The position numbers and the translations under genes are program-made. From Paramecium octaurelia (Eukaryota > Ciliophora > Oligohymenophorea > Peniculida > Parameciidae): a stretch of 64,000 bases of DNA. Below are positions 49,281-61,200 of this stretch, in pieces; position 1 is the stretch's first letter; every line of letters starts with the position of its first letter. The notes below the pieces were generated by a model that saw nothing but the letters and a program-made list of their open reading frames with translations, was not told where the DNA came from and did no database searches. Location of the stretch: positions 44,024 to 108,023 of the forward strand of contig CAJJDP010000084.1 in the NCBI GenBank assembly GCA_905182995.1. The letters are read 5' to 3'.

Positions 49281-50530
49281 GGAATGAAGTACTAAGTGGC
49301 GAAATGAAATTTACAGAAGGGTTCATAGGCCAAAATTAATCGGTAAAAACATAGTTGTCAATCTAATTGACTTTTTAATGAAAATTATACCTTCTTAATC
49401 TATTGATTATGCTATTGGCTTAAGACATAGGGAAAACTTGAGAAAATAAAAATATGAAAATAATGGTTAAGTTAAAAAGAATTTTCATTCAGTTTAAATA
49501 ATTATGTAAAATAATAATTCTGATTAAGAAATATAGAACTAACACCTTTAATGATACATAAATAGAGGAATTCATTTACTCAATTATTTATGGATGGAAA
49601 GATAGTTTATATTCATAGCAATTAGACATAACAAACCAAGAACCGCAATTGCATAATAAATATTCAGGTAGTCATCAATTAGAGTAGATCATCTCTATTT
49701 TGGAGAATAAAAACCTGAAGAAGATGCATAACTTTTAGTTCAGGAGAAATGAACCAAGGTCTTTAGGATTGATTTAAGAGTTCTGAGTAAATATGTAAAT
49801 GTGGAACATAGCTATTGTCTCTGAAACTCATTGGATGATACTTATATAAAAAGTAATTCAATTTAGCATCTCAGATTCAAATCAAAAATATTAAACCTTT
49901 ATGTTCTGTGAATTAAGACATTTAACAATTTTTGAGTGCCGTACAATTAATGATGAGATTCAAGATTCTAAGGCATAATGGGATGATGTTATGAATAAAT
50001 TAATTGAGAAAATCTAGAGTAAATAATTATAATTTTGAGTCAGGAAATCTCCTTTAATACTAAATCGAAGGATTATATAAATATCTTTCTTGTTATATAA
50101 TTCAATCTAGAATTTAGAAAATAATAAGAACAAGATTGAACTCTTACATATGCTTTTTCCAGAGTGTAGGTACTTTAAAAATGAAGTTGAAATCAATTTT
50201 CGCCGTCTTGTATTAATGAAGGATTTACTTAAAAGAAGTTAATAAAAAAATTATTATTTAGTAAAAATTCCAATTTATTTTCAATAGGCTTTGTGTTACT
50301 CTTTCCATAAATCTTATTAAAACAGGTATGATTTCATTTTAGAACGACAAGATATATATGAATACTCAAAAGCTTGGGTTATTAAGACTCAGGTTCAGAT
50401 ATTAAATTGATTAGATTTTAATTCACAGTATCAAAGAAATCTAAGTTAAATTAATTTATAAAGATTCCATATAATATTAAACTTAAAACTTATAAAATCT
50501 ATTTTTCAAATCGAGATAATAATAATCTAT
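49281..50530 (+). pseudogene. Unrecognised broken gene, mainly single-frame with TGAs
   Basis: Two long stretches. 49290-49900 gives WRNEIYRRVHRPKLIGKNIV, DYAIGLRHRENLRKQKYENN and LYFGEQKPEEDAQLLVQEK. 50000-50510 gives IELLHMLFPECRYFKNEVEI, RRLVLMKDLLKRSQQKN and ERQDIYEYSKAWVIKTQVQ. Within the second, the only lesions are TGAs (F-TGA-V-R-K-S and N-TGA-L-D-F). Between them the frame changes. One gene of roughly 400 residues is likely. Family unknown. Confidence 0.45.
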
Positions 50531-51511
50531 AAATAATAATATATCTGCTTGATTTGCTTTAAACTAAATTTAAATCTTCTGTTCTAAGTTAGTTTATTAA
50601 TTGTTGTACTTATATCATAGATAGTGCTTTTTTTGAATATAACATATCAATTTTATTGAATTTTTTTACAATCTAAAAATTCTTTTAGTGTTTCTTTTGA
50701 ATTCTAAATACAATAAGTTATATAAAGTTCATAATCCCATTTTTAAATATAGAGATCATTGAGAAAATGCTTAATAGATGTACTGGACAAAATCTTCAGC
50801 CACTATCTCAATTACTAAAAAGCATAAGCCATTACTTTTGTAAAAGTGTGAAGTATTTTTTATTTATAAAAATTTTCATTTTTGATTGTAAATTTCCAGT
50901 TTAGTACAATATTTAAAACGTGAAATAAAACCCATAAAACAGCTTTACTCAAACATAAGTTTTTCTATACAGTAGGATATAGAGGTCTTTTTATTGAATA
51001 CTAGTGTTGGTTAAATTAGCTTGAATTTCATTAAATCCCTTATGATTGATCTTTAAATTAGGATTCTTACAAATGCTTCAGAAATTAGTATTAATTAATT
51101 CCTGATGATATCATTTATTCCAATCGGATTAGGGGAAAATAATCTATTATAATAAGTTTTAAAGAGTTGATTAAATCAAAATTAAACAATTAGTTTGGTT
51201 GCTGTAATTCATCTAGCATAATGTTTAAGTTAGCCGACAAAAATTTTATAATTTTTCTAAATTAGAAATAGTTACCGCTTTATAAGAAGTTGTGTGTTTT
51301 TTTCTAGTGACATTTAAAAGGAAGATTAAAACACCCAACTTGAAAGTTATGCTTTAATTTGTAATTGAAGAGTTAATTGATCTATATTAAGTTTGATTAA
51401 GGAAATTTTAATTTAGGTAAGGTAATAAGATTGATTTTTAATATTAGTTCAGGATATTTAAGTATGAAATTTTATTTACTAATGAATTAATTATTTAAAT
51501 TTTATATTTTC
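50531..51511. other. Spacer, AT-rich
   Basis: Scattered open runs only. The last 200 bases should contain the promoter of the TPR gene. Confidence 0.4.
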
Positions 51512-54142
51512 ATGGAAATTTTTAAATGTAGACATGAAACTCTTGAAAATGAAGAAATATTTGGATTTTGTTTGAATTAAAATTGTTAAAAGCCAACTCA
51601 ATATTATTATGAATGTTTATAAACAAATCATTCGGATCATTTCGATGATTGTATTAGATTCACTAAAATAATCTAATTTTTAAATGAATTTATGCAAGTG
51701 TACAATCAATCAAGGAAATAACTTCAAGAAGTCTCGAAATAACTTTCACATTATTTTGAATAGATTTTTTTTTAAATGGATCAGGATATTAAAATATTGG
51801 AAGAAATGATTGAATAACTTATATAAAAAGAGTATTTGACTTTTAAATCATAAATTAACTCAATTAAACAGTTTTACTAAAAGGGAAAAGAAAATTAATT
51901 ATGTATCTTGTTTTAATTAATTAAAATAGAAGAATAAATATAAAAATTCAATAATATACTTGATACAATTAAGAATATGGTATCTGAAAAAGCTTAAGAT
52001 TAAACTAATAATGGTAATTAAATAGATAATAAAAATGATGAATCTATTTAGGTGACCAATAATTAAATACAATACAATTTTGAAGAAGCTGAAAAATATT
52101 TTAATGAAGGTATCATTAATTTTAATGGTATTAAGGTAAAGCATTAGAAATTTTACAGAAATACTAAGAAGCTATTGAGTGTTATGACAAAGCTATTGCA
52201 ATTAATCCAAAATATGACAAAGCATTGAATAATAAAGGTGATTTTTATTAAATTAATAATACTTAGGATTGGCATTACAAAATTTAAATAAATGTTAAGA
52301 AGCTATTGAGTGTTATAACAAAGCTATTGCAATTAATCCAAAATATGATAAATCATGGAATAATAAAGGTAATTTATATTAAATTAATATTACTTAGGTT
52401 TGGCATTACAAAGTTTAAATCAATATTAAGAAGCTATTGAGTGTTATGACAACGCTATTGCAATTAATCCAAAATATGATAAAGCATGGAATAATAAAGG
52501 TAATTATTATTACATTAATAATACTTAGGTTTGGCATTACACAATTTAAATTTATATTAAGAAGCTATTGAGTGTTATGACAACGCTATTGCAATTAATC
52601 CAGAATATGATAGAGCATGGAATAATAAAGGTAATTATTATTACATTAATAATACTTAGGTTTGGCATTACACAATTTAAATTTATATTAAGAAGCTATT
52701 GAGTGTTATGACAACGCTATTGCAATTAATCCAGAATATGATAGAGCATGGAATAATAAAGGTAATTATTATTACATTAATAATACTTAGGTTTGGCATT
52801 ACACAATTTAAATTTATATTAAGAAGCTATTGAGTGTTATGACAACGCTATTGCAATTAATCCAGAATATGATAGAGCATGGAATAATAAAGGTAATTAT
52901 TATTACATTAATAATACTTAGGTTTGGCATTACACAATTTAAATTTATATTAAGAAGCTATTGAGTGTTATGACAACGCTATTGCAATTAATCCAGAATA
53001 TGATAGAGCATGGAATAATAAAGGTAATTATTATTACATTAATAATACTTAGGTTTGGCATTACACAATTTAAATTTATATTAAGAAGCTATTGAGTGTT
53101 ATGACAACGCTATTGCAATTAATCCAGAATATGATAGAGCATGGAATAATAAAGGTAATTATTATTACATTAATAATACTTAGGTTTGGCATTACACAAT
53201 TTAAATTTATATTAAGAAGCTATTGAGTGTTATGACAACGCTATTGCAATTAATCCAGAATATGATAGAGCATGGAATAATAAAGGTAATTATTATTACA
53301 TTAATAATACTTAGGTTTGGCATTACACAATTTAAATTTATATTAAGAAGCTATTGAGTGTTATGACAACGCTATTGCAATTAATCCAGAATATGATAGA
53401 GCATGGAATAATAAAGGCAATTATTTTTAGTTTATTAACACATAGGGTCTGCATTACAACACTTAATTCAATATTAAGATGCTATTGAGTGTTATAACAA
53501 AGCAATCTCAGTTAATCCAAAATATAATAAAGCATGGAGTAATAAAGGTAATAATTCTTAAAGGATTATTATTCAGCTTAAGCATTACACAATTTAAATT
53601 AATATTAAGAAGCTATTGAGTGTTATGACAACGCTATTGCAATTAATCCAAAATATGATAAAGCCTGGAATAATAAAGGTAATTTTTATTAAATTAATAA
53701 TACTTAGGATTGGCATTACAAAGTTTAAATCAATATTAAGAAGCTATTGAGTGTTATGACAACGCTATTGCAATTAATCCAAAATATGATAAAGCATGGA
53801 ATAATAAAGGTAATCATTTTAAAATTATTAATATTTAGGTTTAGCATTACACAATTTAAATCAACATTAAGAAGCCGTTGAGTGTTATGACATAGCTATT
53901 GCAATTAATCCAAAATTTGAAGCCGCATGGATTGATAAAGGTCAATTTAATATAGTATCATCTAGGCGTTGCATTAAATAAATTAAAGAAATATAGTGAG
54001 GCAATTTTATGCTATGATTATGCAATTTCTATTTGCATTGATCCTCTAACATTAAAACTTAAAGGTAGATAATTCTTAATTACATTTAGCTGATACATTA
54101 TTTGAATTAGGGAAAAACAATGAAGCGGATAAGTTTTATTGA
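51512..54142 (+). CDS. Zinc-binding / coiled-coil / 15-TPR protein with an intron in each repeat
   Basis: The start MEIFKCRHETLENEEIFGFC opens a Cys/His region (CLNQNC, YECLQTNHSDHFDDC) like a B-box. A glutamine-rich coiled coil follows, then 15 TPRs (core EAIECYDNAIAINPEYDRAW) and a short end at TGA 54140-54142. Sixteen introns of 25-29 nt (52110-52135 to 54065-54089) sit at one fixed point, after the first base of the Gly codon in N-N-K-G. The first ends AAG, the second starts GTG, and 53417-53445 starts GC. Repeats 4-10 with their introns are almost identical. TPR arrays bind protein partners. After the stop, the same frame reads AEFKKDQMMSIIQ, so the TGA may be a recent change from Trp. 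Same architecture as 11107-12190. Confidence 0.9.
52500..53446 (+). repeat. 131-bp tandem array: one TPR exon plus one intron per unit
   Basis: Introns start at 52500, 52631, 52762, 52893, 53024, 53155, 53286 and 53417, exactly 131 bp apart. Each unit is a 102-bp exon (34 codons) and a 29-bp intron. Over about six units the copies are nearly identical in exon and intron alike, showing recent amplification or gene conversion. Outside this core the period is kept but the sequence differs. Confidence 0.95.
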
Positions 54143-54439
54143 GCAGAATTTAAAAAGGATCAAATGATGAGTATTATATAAAGAATAGTTATAAAGTGAT
54201 GAAGCATCATAATTTCATTAATTTCATATTTTCAAAAATTATTTGCTTATATTGTTTCAAATTTTCATTTTTAATATAAATTCTAATCAAATTTACCATT
54301 CATATACTCTCAAATTCACATACTTTATATTACAATTAAATATTGATAAAAAAACACATCTAATTGTAACTTTGCTTATAATATTTAATCTTTTAAGAAT
54401 CAATAATGAATAATAAAAAAAGTTACATTAATATTAAAT
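54143..54439. other. Spacer
   Basis: 3' flank of the TPR gene, AT-rich; nothing else seen. Confidence 0.4.
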
Positions 54440-56460
54440 TAAAGAAAATGCAACAATCTACTAATAATAAAAGTTAATGCTGAAATTGGTTATGAAAACA
54501 ATAGCCTATGTACCAATCTCCAAAGAGAAAAATATATGTATATGTTTTATTGGGGCTTTACAAATGTTTTAAAATTTGAAACATTTTATTGATCATTTTT
54601 TAATTTCAGGATAAGCCTAAAACAAGCTATATAGTTGGTTATTTCCAAAATTATTGGACTAATTTTCATGCTTTATAAAATAAAAAAAAGTTTTTATTTT
54701 GGATTGGAAATTCAAAAATTCTGCGATTATAAATTATTTGTTTAAATTTAACGAATGGCCATATAAAAGATGCATTCAAAATCAGCAAAATTTAAACCTA
54801 ACCCTAAGGAAAAGGTATCTTTAGTTGTCCAAGTATAATTGAAGTGCTGGTAGATAATTATGATGAATTTTTTTTGCATTTAATTTACCATTAAATATAA
54901 TAATCTTCTATTGCAAAATAGGTAGTATAATTGGTAAACAAAAGATACCTACATGAATTAATAAAATTCTACATTAATTAGTATGAATAGAAACATAGTT
55001 ATTTGTCAGAATGGCCATTAATAAGATGTGTTTTTTTGATAACAAATTTTGTATCTTCAATTTATCAGCAGTGATAGGACTATTTAAATTAATTTCTTCT
55101 CTTTAGAGTCAACTTTAGTTTATAAATATAAATAAGGGATAATTATAATAGAATAGCCGGCAGACTTCTACAAATGATAATTGGAATCTTTATTTTCGTG
55201 TTGATTAGTTTTTCATTTGAAGTTTTATTTGATCTGTTGTTCAGAGAGATGCAGTGATTTCGAAAAATATAATCAATTTTACTATGAGTATATATTTTTT
55301 AATTTTTACATTTATCTGAGTACATCTTGAATTTTATTTTTTAATTTCAATGCACTTTCAAAAAATTATACAATGGTTTGATATTATATAAGAGAGCCTA
55401 AAACATAGTGGTAATCTCACTATCATAGGACTTGCCATTTTTTTGGTTTTTCGGATGATAAATACCATACTCAAACATTTTTCTTTTCTTATTAATTTTA
55501 AATATTCAAAAATAGAAAAAAAATTATTAAGAGGGTTAAAAGAAATAAGGAGTTAAACTGTCAATGGCTACGAAAGAATCAGAAGAGCTATTTAGATTAT
55601 AATGTGATTTGATTGTAAAATCAATGAGATATGGTGAAGATGGTCCAATAGGATATAAATAAAAAAATTCGATGGGATATATTTTTCTCTAAAAGTATAT
55701 TTATTCCAATTATTCTAGGATTAGTACATCTTTGACCTAACCGTTAGGTTGCTTAATTTTTGGACAAGGCAAGGAGTATCGTTCTATAAAATCTATCCTT
55801 AGATCCTTGAATCTTTAGATACAATCAAAAATTTCTTAAAAAAAGGTTCAGCTTGGTTAATTCTTTGAGACTTTGAGAATTTTAAATCACCTCTTGGTTT
55901 ATCTTCAATGATTAACAAAAAATAAAGCAGAAGTGGCTTTATCAAACAAAGATTTGACATATTAAGATGATATTTTAGTGGTTCTGCTGAGATATATCAA
56001 ATAAAAGATAGGATGAAGATGATCATTATCTTAAATTTTTGAAGGAATTTAAGAATTTTTTAATTTATAAAGTTCAAATAGTCTATCAAAGAAGAGAAAT
56101 CAATTCGAACTGATTCCTATCAACTATTTTTTGCTGCTATACTAATAAACAAAGCGTTGATTAATTTTCTACTTTATTTTACCTTTCAAATTTTCAAATC
56201 TAAGTGCTTTTAATATTTTTTAACTAAGGTAACCATCTTGTTCATCAAATTGTAATTGTAGATATTGTGACGTTTATTCTCTTTGTTATTTTGTATATTA
56301 AAAAGAACAAATTGAAAGATTTTTATGAGATGTAACTATCACTTGTTGTAGTTTTCATAAGTATCTTTTATTCCATATTTACAATCAGTCTGAGAAGAAG
56401 AAAAACTGATGTGATCAAGTTATTTTCAAACGTTTCAACCTCTTAACTTAACGGGTGAAC
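54440..56460 (+). pseudogene. Decayed multi-pass membrane protein
   Basis: From about 55010 to 55700 one frame runs through several TGAs and no frameshift: MAINKMCFFDNKFCIFNLS, SVVQRDAVISKNIINF, LTIIGLAIFLVFRMINTIL, IEKKLLRGLKEIRSQTVNG. Farther on, QLFFAAILINKALINFLLYF and further spans suggest a C-terminal membrane domain like that of 20466-24746. An earlier part (54700-54900) has NEWPYKRCIQNQQNLNLTLR. At least five TGAs and some frame changes. Family uncertain. Confidence 0.45.
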
Positions 56461-56689
56461 GTATAATTACATTAACAATGGAAATTGTATTATAATTGAA
56501 CTTAAATGATTTATATTTAGTATTAATACACATATACAATAAAATTCCTAAATTTTTAATCTTCGTAATAAATTTCTCTAATCTCTTTTTTAACTATTTT
56601 TGGTAACATTTTATATTCTTAATTAAATTAGAAGTTCTGACTAAGATAATTTTGAATGATAGTTAATAATATGATGAAAGGATAAGTTT
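56461..56689. other. Spacer
   Basis: Between a plus-strand pseudogene and the LINE 3' end; AT-rich, nothing seen. Confidence 0.35.
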
Positions 56690-58400
56690 AAATTGTGCTA
56701 TTTACAAATTTAGGGATATAATTTGAATAATTCTGTAAAATCATTAGGAAAACAATCAATTTTGATAATGCAATCATTTGTTTTAAATTCGATCAAAATC
56801 CTTTGTGGTATTAAAGTAATTTATCTAAATTGCATTTTATAAGTTGTTGATTAAGAGGCTCTCAAAATTAAGAACTAAAGATTGGGTATTAAAGAGATTC
56901 TTTTGGAAGCATTTTTTGAAAATCTACTAAATTTTTCAAAAAGCTTTTGTAATTTTTCAAGCTCCTTATAGATATTTCTTATAGATATTTAAATATTTTT
57001 GGAAGGTATTGCATTTAAAGAATATAAAATATTTGGACTAATATAAGCCTATCATAGATGGTATTTTTATGTCCAAAAAAATATTTGAGATATCCAATTT
57101 CTCTTCCAATTATGTGATTAACTAGAATTTTTATTTTATGAAGATGTTATTTTTATTTTACATTGTTAACTACTAATATTCCTAAGTATTTGTATTCTTA
57201 AAGTACAGGATAGTTCATAATATCACTGATCTATGTATGATTGTGAAGAAAAAATATTCCACACTTTCGTTTGTTAATCTTTACATATTATTAAATAGTG
57301 CATTTTTAAGAATTTTTAGGTATTCAAGAGAATCCTTATTCAGAAAAATTGTGGCAATGTCATCACAAATTACAAACTTTAATTTAAATTACTATCTATA
57401 AGTACCTTATCTAAAAGATCTTCTAAATAAAAACAATCAATAATACAGAGAAGAGAGGAGTGCCCTAAGGCACTCCATTATCAAATAATAAGCTAAATTA
57501 ATTGTAGAATATAAATTTTTAAGAAATCCAATATCATACTAATTAAAATTTTCTTATCTAATAATCTTTAAAAAATAAGTTACCATTGACACAGTTAAAG
57601 GCATTAGAATAATTAATAAAAATGTGATTCATTTTATCATTTTTCCAAAGGAGTTAATTACTTTTAATGAGTATATTAGAAATGTGGATTTATGTTGAAG
57701 AATATGGAACGAATCTGGTTTATTAATTAGATAATTTCAATACCGTATAATTTTACAATTGAAGGAAGATATGATCCGTACGACTAGATACAATTTACGA
57801 AAGATTTTTCCTCATATAGATTTTTATTTATAGGGGAAGCAATGGAGTCATAAATCCAAAAGGGATCTCAGGAATATTAAAGTCTCCACAAATAATAATA
57901 AATTAGTTGGCTTTGATATTCTATAAAATTTACTAACCAAATTGTTAATTTCTCTTTTATTATTAGGAATATATATTTTTGGTGAGAGTAAAAATTACAA
58001 ATGAAAATGTCAAGGTATTCATTTCGAGGATTGATAATTAAATAATCAAAGAATTACTATTAATATTTGCAATTTTGCGGCAATCAAATAAAGTAAAACT
58101 ATTTTGAATTACAGTAGCTATTCCCCCAGAACGAGAACCAGCTTTTACCTAATTTTTATAGATTGTATAACTAGGTAAGGAGTCTAATTTTTTATTCTTA
58201 ATTTCATAGAGACAAAACAATGAGAACTCCTTTTTTAATGTTATGGAATTAAGAGGTTTAAAAGAGCATATATTCCAGGAATTGATTTTGATGGTAAAGA
58301 GTGTAGTATAATGAAACGACTTGCTTANAGGTTGGATAGATACTTGAGTTATTGATGTTCCAACTAGTGACACATAATTCAACATCTCCTTCAACTCCTA
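56690..58400 (-). mobile_element. LINE (non-LTR retrotransposon) remnant: endonuclease plus reverse transcriptase
   Basis: The minus strand shows, in order, an APE-type endonuclease and a reverse transcriptase. Endonuclease: INSWNICSFKPLNSITLKKE near 58300, RSGGIATVIQNSFTLF near 58120, IICGDFNIPEIPFGFM near 57885. Reverse transcriptase: INYSNAFNCVN (motif A, about 57610), NGVPQGTPLFSVLL (motif B, about 57465), ICDDIATIFLN (motif C, about 57360) and YKYLGILVVNN. The spacing fits the LINE order. Frames shift and TGAs are present (several breaks; motif A has Asn for Asp), so it cannot be active as read. The 5' end has an N at 58327. An intact element would copy its own RNA at a nicked target site. 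Confidence 0.75.
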
Positions 58401-58570
58401 GGCCAGACCGGGCCTATGGGGGTTTACAATTTAAACCTCCCTTCCCTTCCCCTATGATCTCTCTAGAAGTCATTGTAGTCCTTCTCGGCCCTTCCATTTC
58501 TCCAAATTATTGGTTAGTCGAGGAGGAGATTCCTCTGGCTGACCCAATTACGACAACATCAAAAATTTAT
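58401..58570 (-). other. GC-richer segment 5' of the LINE
   Basis: Markedly higher G+C (for example GGCCAGACCGGGCCTATGGG) than the window. Directly upstream of the endonuclease on the same strand, so probably the LINE 5' region or the end of a first ORF. Both strands are open, so no product is named. Confidence 0.4.
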
Positions 58571-58738
58571 GATAAAAAAATTTATTTTTTCAAGAAAAAA
58601 TTTTAGATTCTTCATTAGTGCAAGTTGATGGAGAGAAATAAAGCTATCAATTCATAAGGATATTTATATATAAACTTTTTGGAGAAAAAAATTGAAATTC
58701 GAAAAAATAAATGCATGATGATAGTTGAATTGCAAAAA
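58571..58738. other. Spacer
   Basis: Short AT-rich stretch between LINE 5' side and the stop of the repeat protein. Confidence 0.4.
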
Positions 58739-61005
58739 TCAATTATTATATTTAATTTCAGCCTTCTTCACAAATTCGATCTAATCCCATTCTCTTCTAA
58801 TTGCGAACCAAGTACCAACTTTCTTACCACTTCGATATTCTCCAATATAAGCCACTTACTAAAACATCTAAAATCCATCGCTTAATTCAATCCATTACCC
58901 AACCTTGATGCCATCACCTTCTTCATTATAAAAACCACCGCCGCTAAAATATCCTAAAATTACTACAGTAAGGACCCCTCATATTTAAAATCCCATCTAC
59001 CAACTTTTTTACCATTTTGATATTCTCCATGTTGTGTGACTTATGAGTAATCCCAAAATCCATCATTTAACTCAATCCATATCCCCATCTTAATTTTATC
59101 AACTTCATCTTAATAAGATCCACCCCCACTATAACATAAATGCTTTTATAGTGTCTTACATCAATTCATATTGTTTTGTATCCCTATTTTTATACCAAAT
59201 GTCCCATCTGCCAAACCTTAAACCATTCTTGTATTCACCATTATTAGTGACCTAAGAACTATCAGAAAACCACTCATTTAACTCAATCCAAGTACCTATT
59301 TTATAGCCATTATCTAGCTCGTTGTATGATCCTCCTCCTCTAAATAGTTTACTAGATATTTTTACATAAATTCATTTATATTTGTATCCCTATTTTTATA
59401 TAAAATATCCCATCTACCAACTTTTTTACCATTCTAATATACACCAACGTAAGTGACTTATGAACAGTCATGATAATCATCACTTAACTCAACCCACCTT
59501 CCTGTCTTAATTCCACTTCCTTTTTAATCATATTAACCGCCTCCACTTTAATTTTTCATTATAGATTATTTTTACATTTTTTCATCACTCCCTATTCTCC
59601 TATTTTTAACAAAAATATCCCATTTACCCACTCTTTTACCATTTATATATTCTCCATTATATGTTACCTATGATCTATCGAAATATCCATCGCTTTATTC
59701 AATCCAATACCCAATTTTAATTTCCTAACCCCTTTCATTATAAGATCCACCTCCACTAAAGATTTAAAATGTAACGTTGTTTACATTAGTTCATTTTTTA
59801 TTTAATTTCTCTCCCTCTCAGCATACCAAATATCCCATTTACCCACTTTTTTACCAAATTTATATAATCCAATATAGGTGACCTATGAATCTCTACAAAA
59901 TCCATCACTCAACTCAATCCACTTTCCATTCTTAATACCATCACATTCTTAATCATATGATCCTCCTCCACTGAAGCCATTTAGATTTATTATTATTACA
60001 TTTATTAATTATTATTTGTATAAAAATCCCATTAATAAATACACCACCTACCAACTTTTTTCCCATTATGGTATTCACCAATATATGTTACCTACGAATA
60101 CTCATAAAAGCCATCACTCAATTCAATCCACTTCCCAACTTTTATACCTCTTTCATCATATGATCCACCACCACTGAACTTTTATACTTTAAACATTTAC
60201 ATCCTTTTTTAAAATTGACTCTTATAGAAAATATCCCACAATCCTACTTTTTTACCATTTTTATATTCACCATAATAGGACACTTAAGAAAATTTTTAGT
60301 AATTATCATTTAACTCTATCCATTTTCCAATTTTAATACTATCAGAACCTTCTTCATAATATCCACCACCACTTCATAATGAGTATTTATTAATACATTT
60401 CTTTGCTTTCATATAAATACTTCCATTTGCCTTGTCTTATTTTATTCATATATTCTCCCACTTCATAAATCTAAGCTTTACTCATAAATTATCTAATAAT
60501 ATCTACGTCTAATAATTCTTCATTATATCTATCCATAAACCATGTTTTTCTCCATTATTCAAGTACCATCCTCCTACATCCTTTACTGTTTCCCCCTTCC
60601 AAACAGCTATCCATTTTCCTACCTTATGCCCATGGTAAGACTATTTTCCTTGCCATAACAGATGTTTTATTTATTCTAAATTATTCTATTCTTCGAATCT
60701 CAAAAATTACTACTGTCTTTATTCTCTATTTATTGATGGTCAAATATTTACGTCTTCAGTAGTTAGCCGTCATAAATATACTTAATTACATTTCCATTAG
60801 TGAATATTTTTGAATATTTTTTCTTCACCCATCTAAGTTTATGCAGGTCCCAAATAAAACAATCACATTCTAAGATAGGATTCTATTCCTGTTTATTCGG
60901 TGCCTCTCCTTATTGATTTTCATTTGGATCATTGAATTTATCTAAACTATGTGGCTAATTTGCCATTCTTTGGAATTTTTTGGCTTTAGAACAAGAAGCA
61001 CCCAT
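58739..61005 (-). CDS. Putatively N-myristoylated protein with eight GGG-type repeats, one intron per repeat
   Basis: 663 residues; ten introns of 23-32 nt leave exactly 664 codons. The start MGASCSKAKKF fits N-myristoylation at Gly2 with a nearby Cys for palmitoylation, so membrane attachment is likely. A region with KQSYHGHKVGKWIAVWKGET leads into eight repeats of about 65 residues: IGGGSYDE, IKxGxWIELSDGF, SQVTYxGEYKNGKKVGRWD, ending in a variable linker. The pattern is MORN-like but longer. Every repeat boundary has an intron splitting the Ile/Leu codon before GGG (58944-58966, 59129-59159, 59340-59365, 59546-59575, 59756-59784, 59971-59999, 60174-60200, 60372-60396). Upstream introns are 60509-60540 and 60691-60713. 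Three end AAG rather than TAG. Function unknown. Confidence 0.88.
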
Positions 61006-61200
61006 TTTAATATAAATAATTAATAAAAGCTAAAGTTTCAAATAAAATTGTATTTCTATTTTAAATGATTAATAAACTTATGAGAATTATTAGTATTTTC
61101 TTATTATTTTGAGGAAGGGAAAAAAATTTGTTAATCGCAAAATTGACAAGTTGTGTAAATAACTTTGGTAAATCATTTAAAATTTTAGTTTAAAAAAAAA
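61006..61200. other. Upstream region of the repeat protein
   Basis: AT-rich; likely promoter of the minus-strand gene. No motif identified. Confidence 0.35.

Noticed and set aside
52500-53446. Regular direct repeats as a CRISPR array or satellite
   Set aside because: The unit is a 34-codon TPR exon plus an intron in frame; there are no variable spacers and the array is inside a long gene.
58352-58606. Plus-strand 84-codon open frame, Pro-rich
   Set aside because: It is opposite the LINE 5' region; the minus strand joins the endonuclease and fits better.
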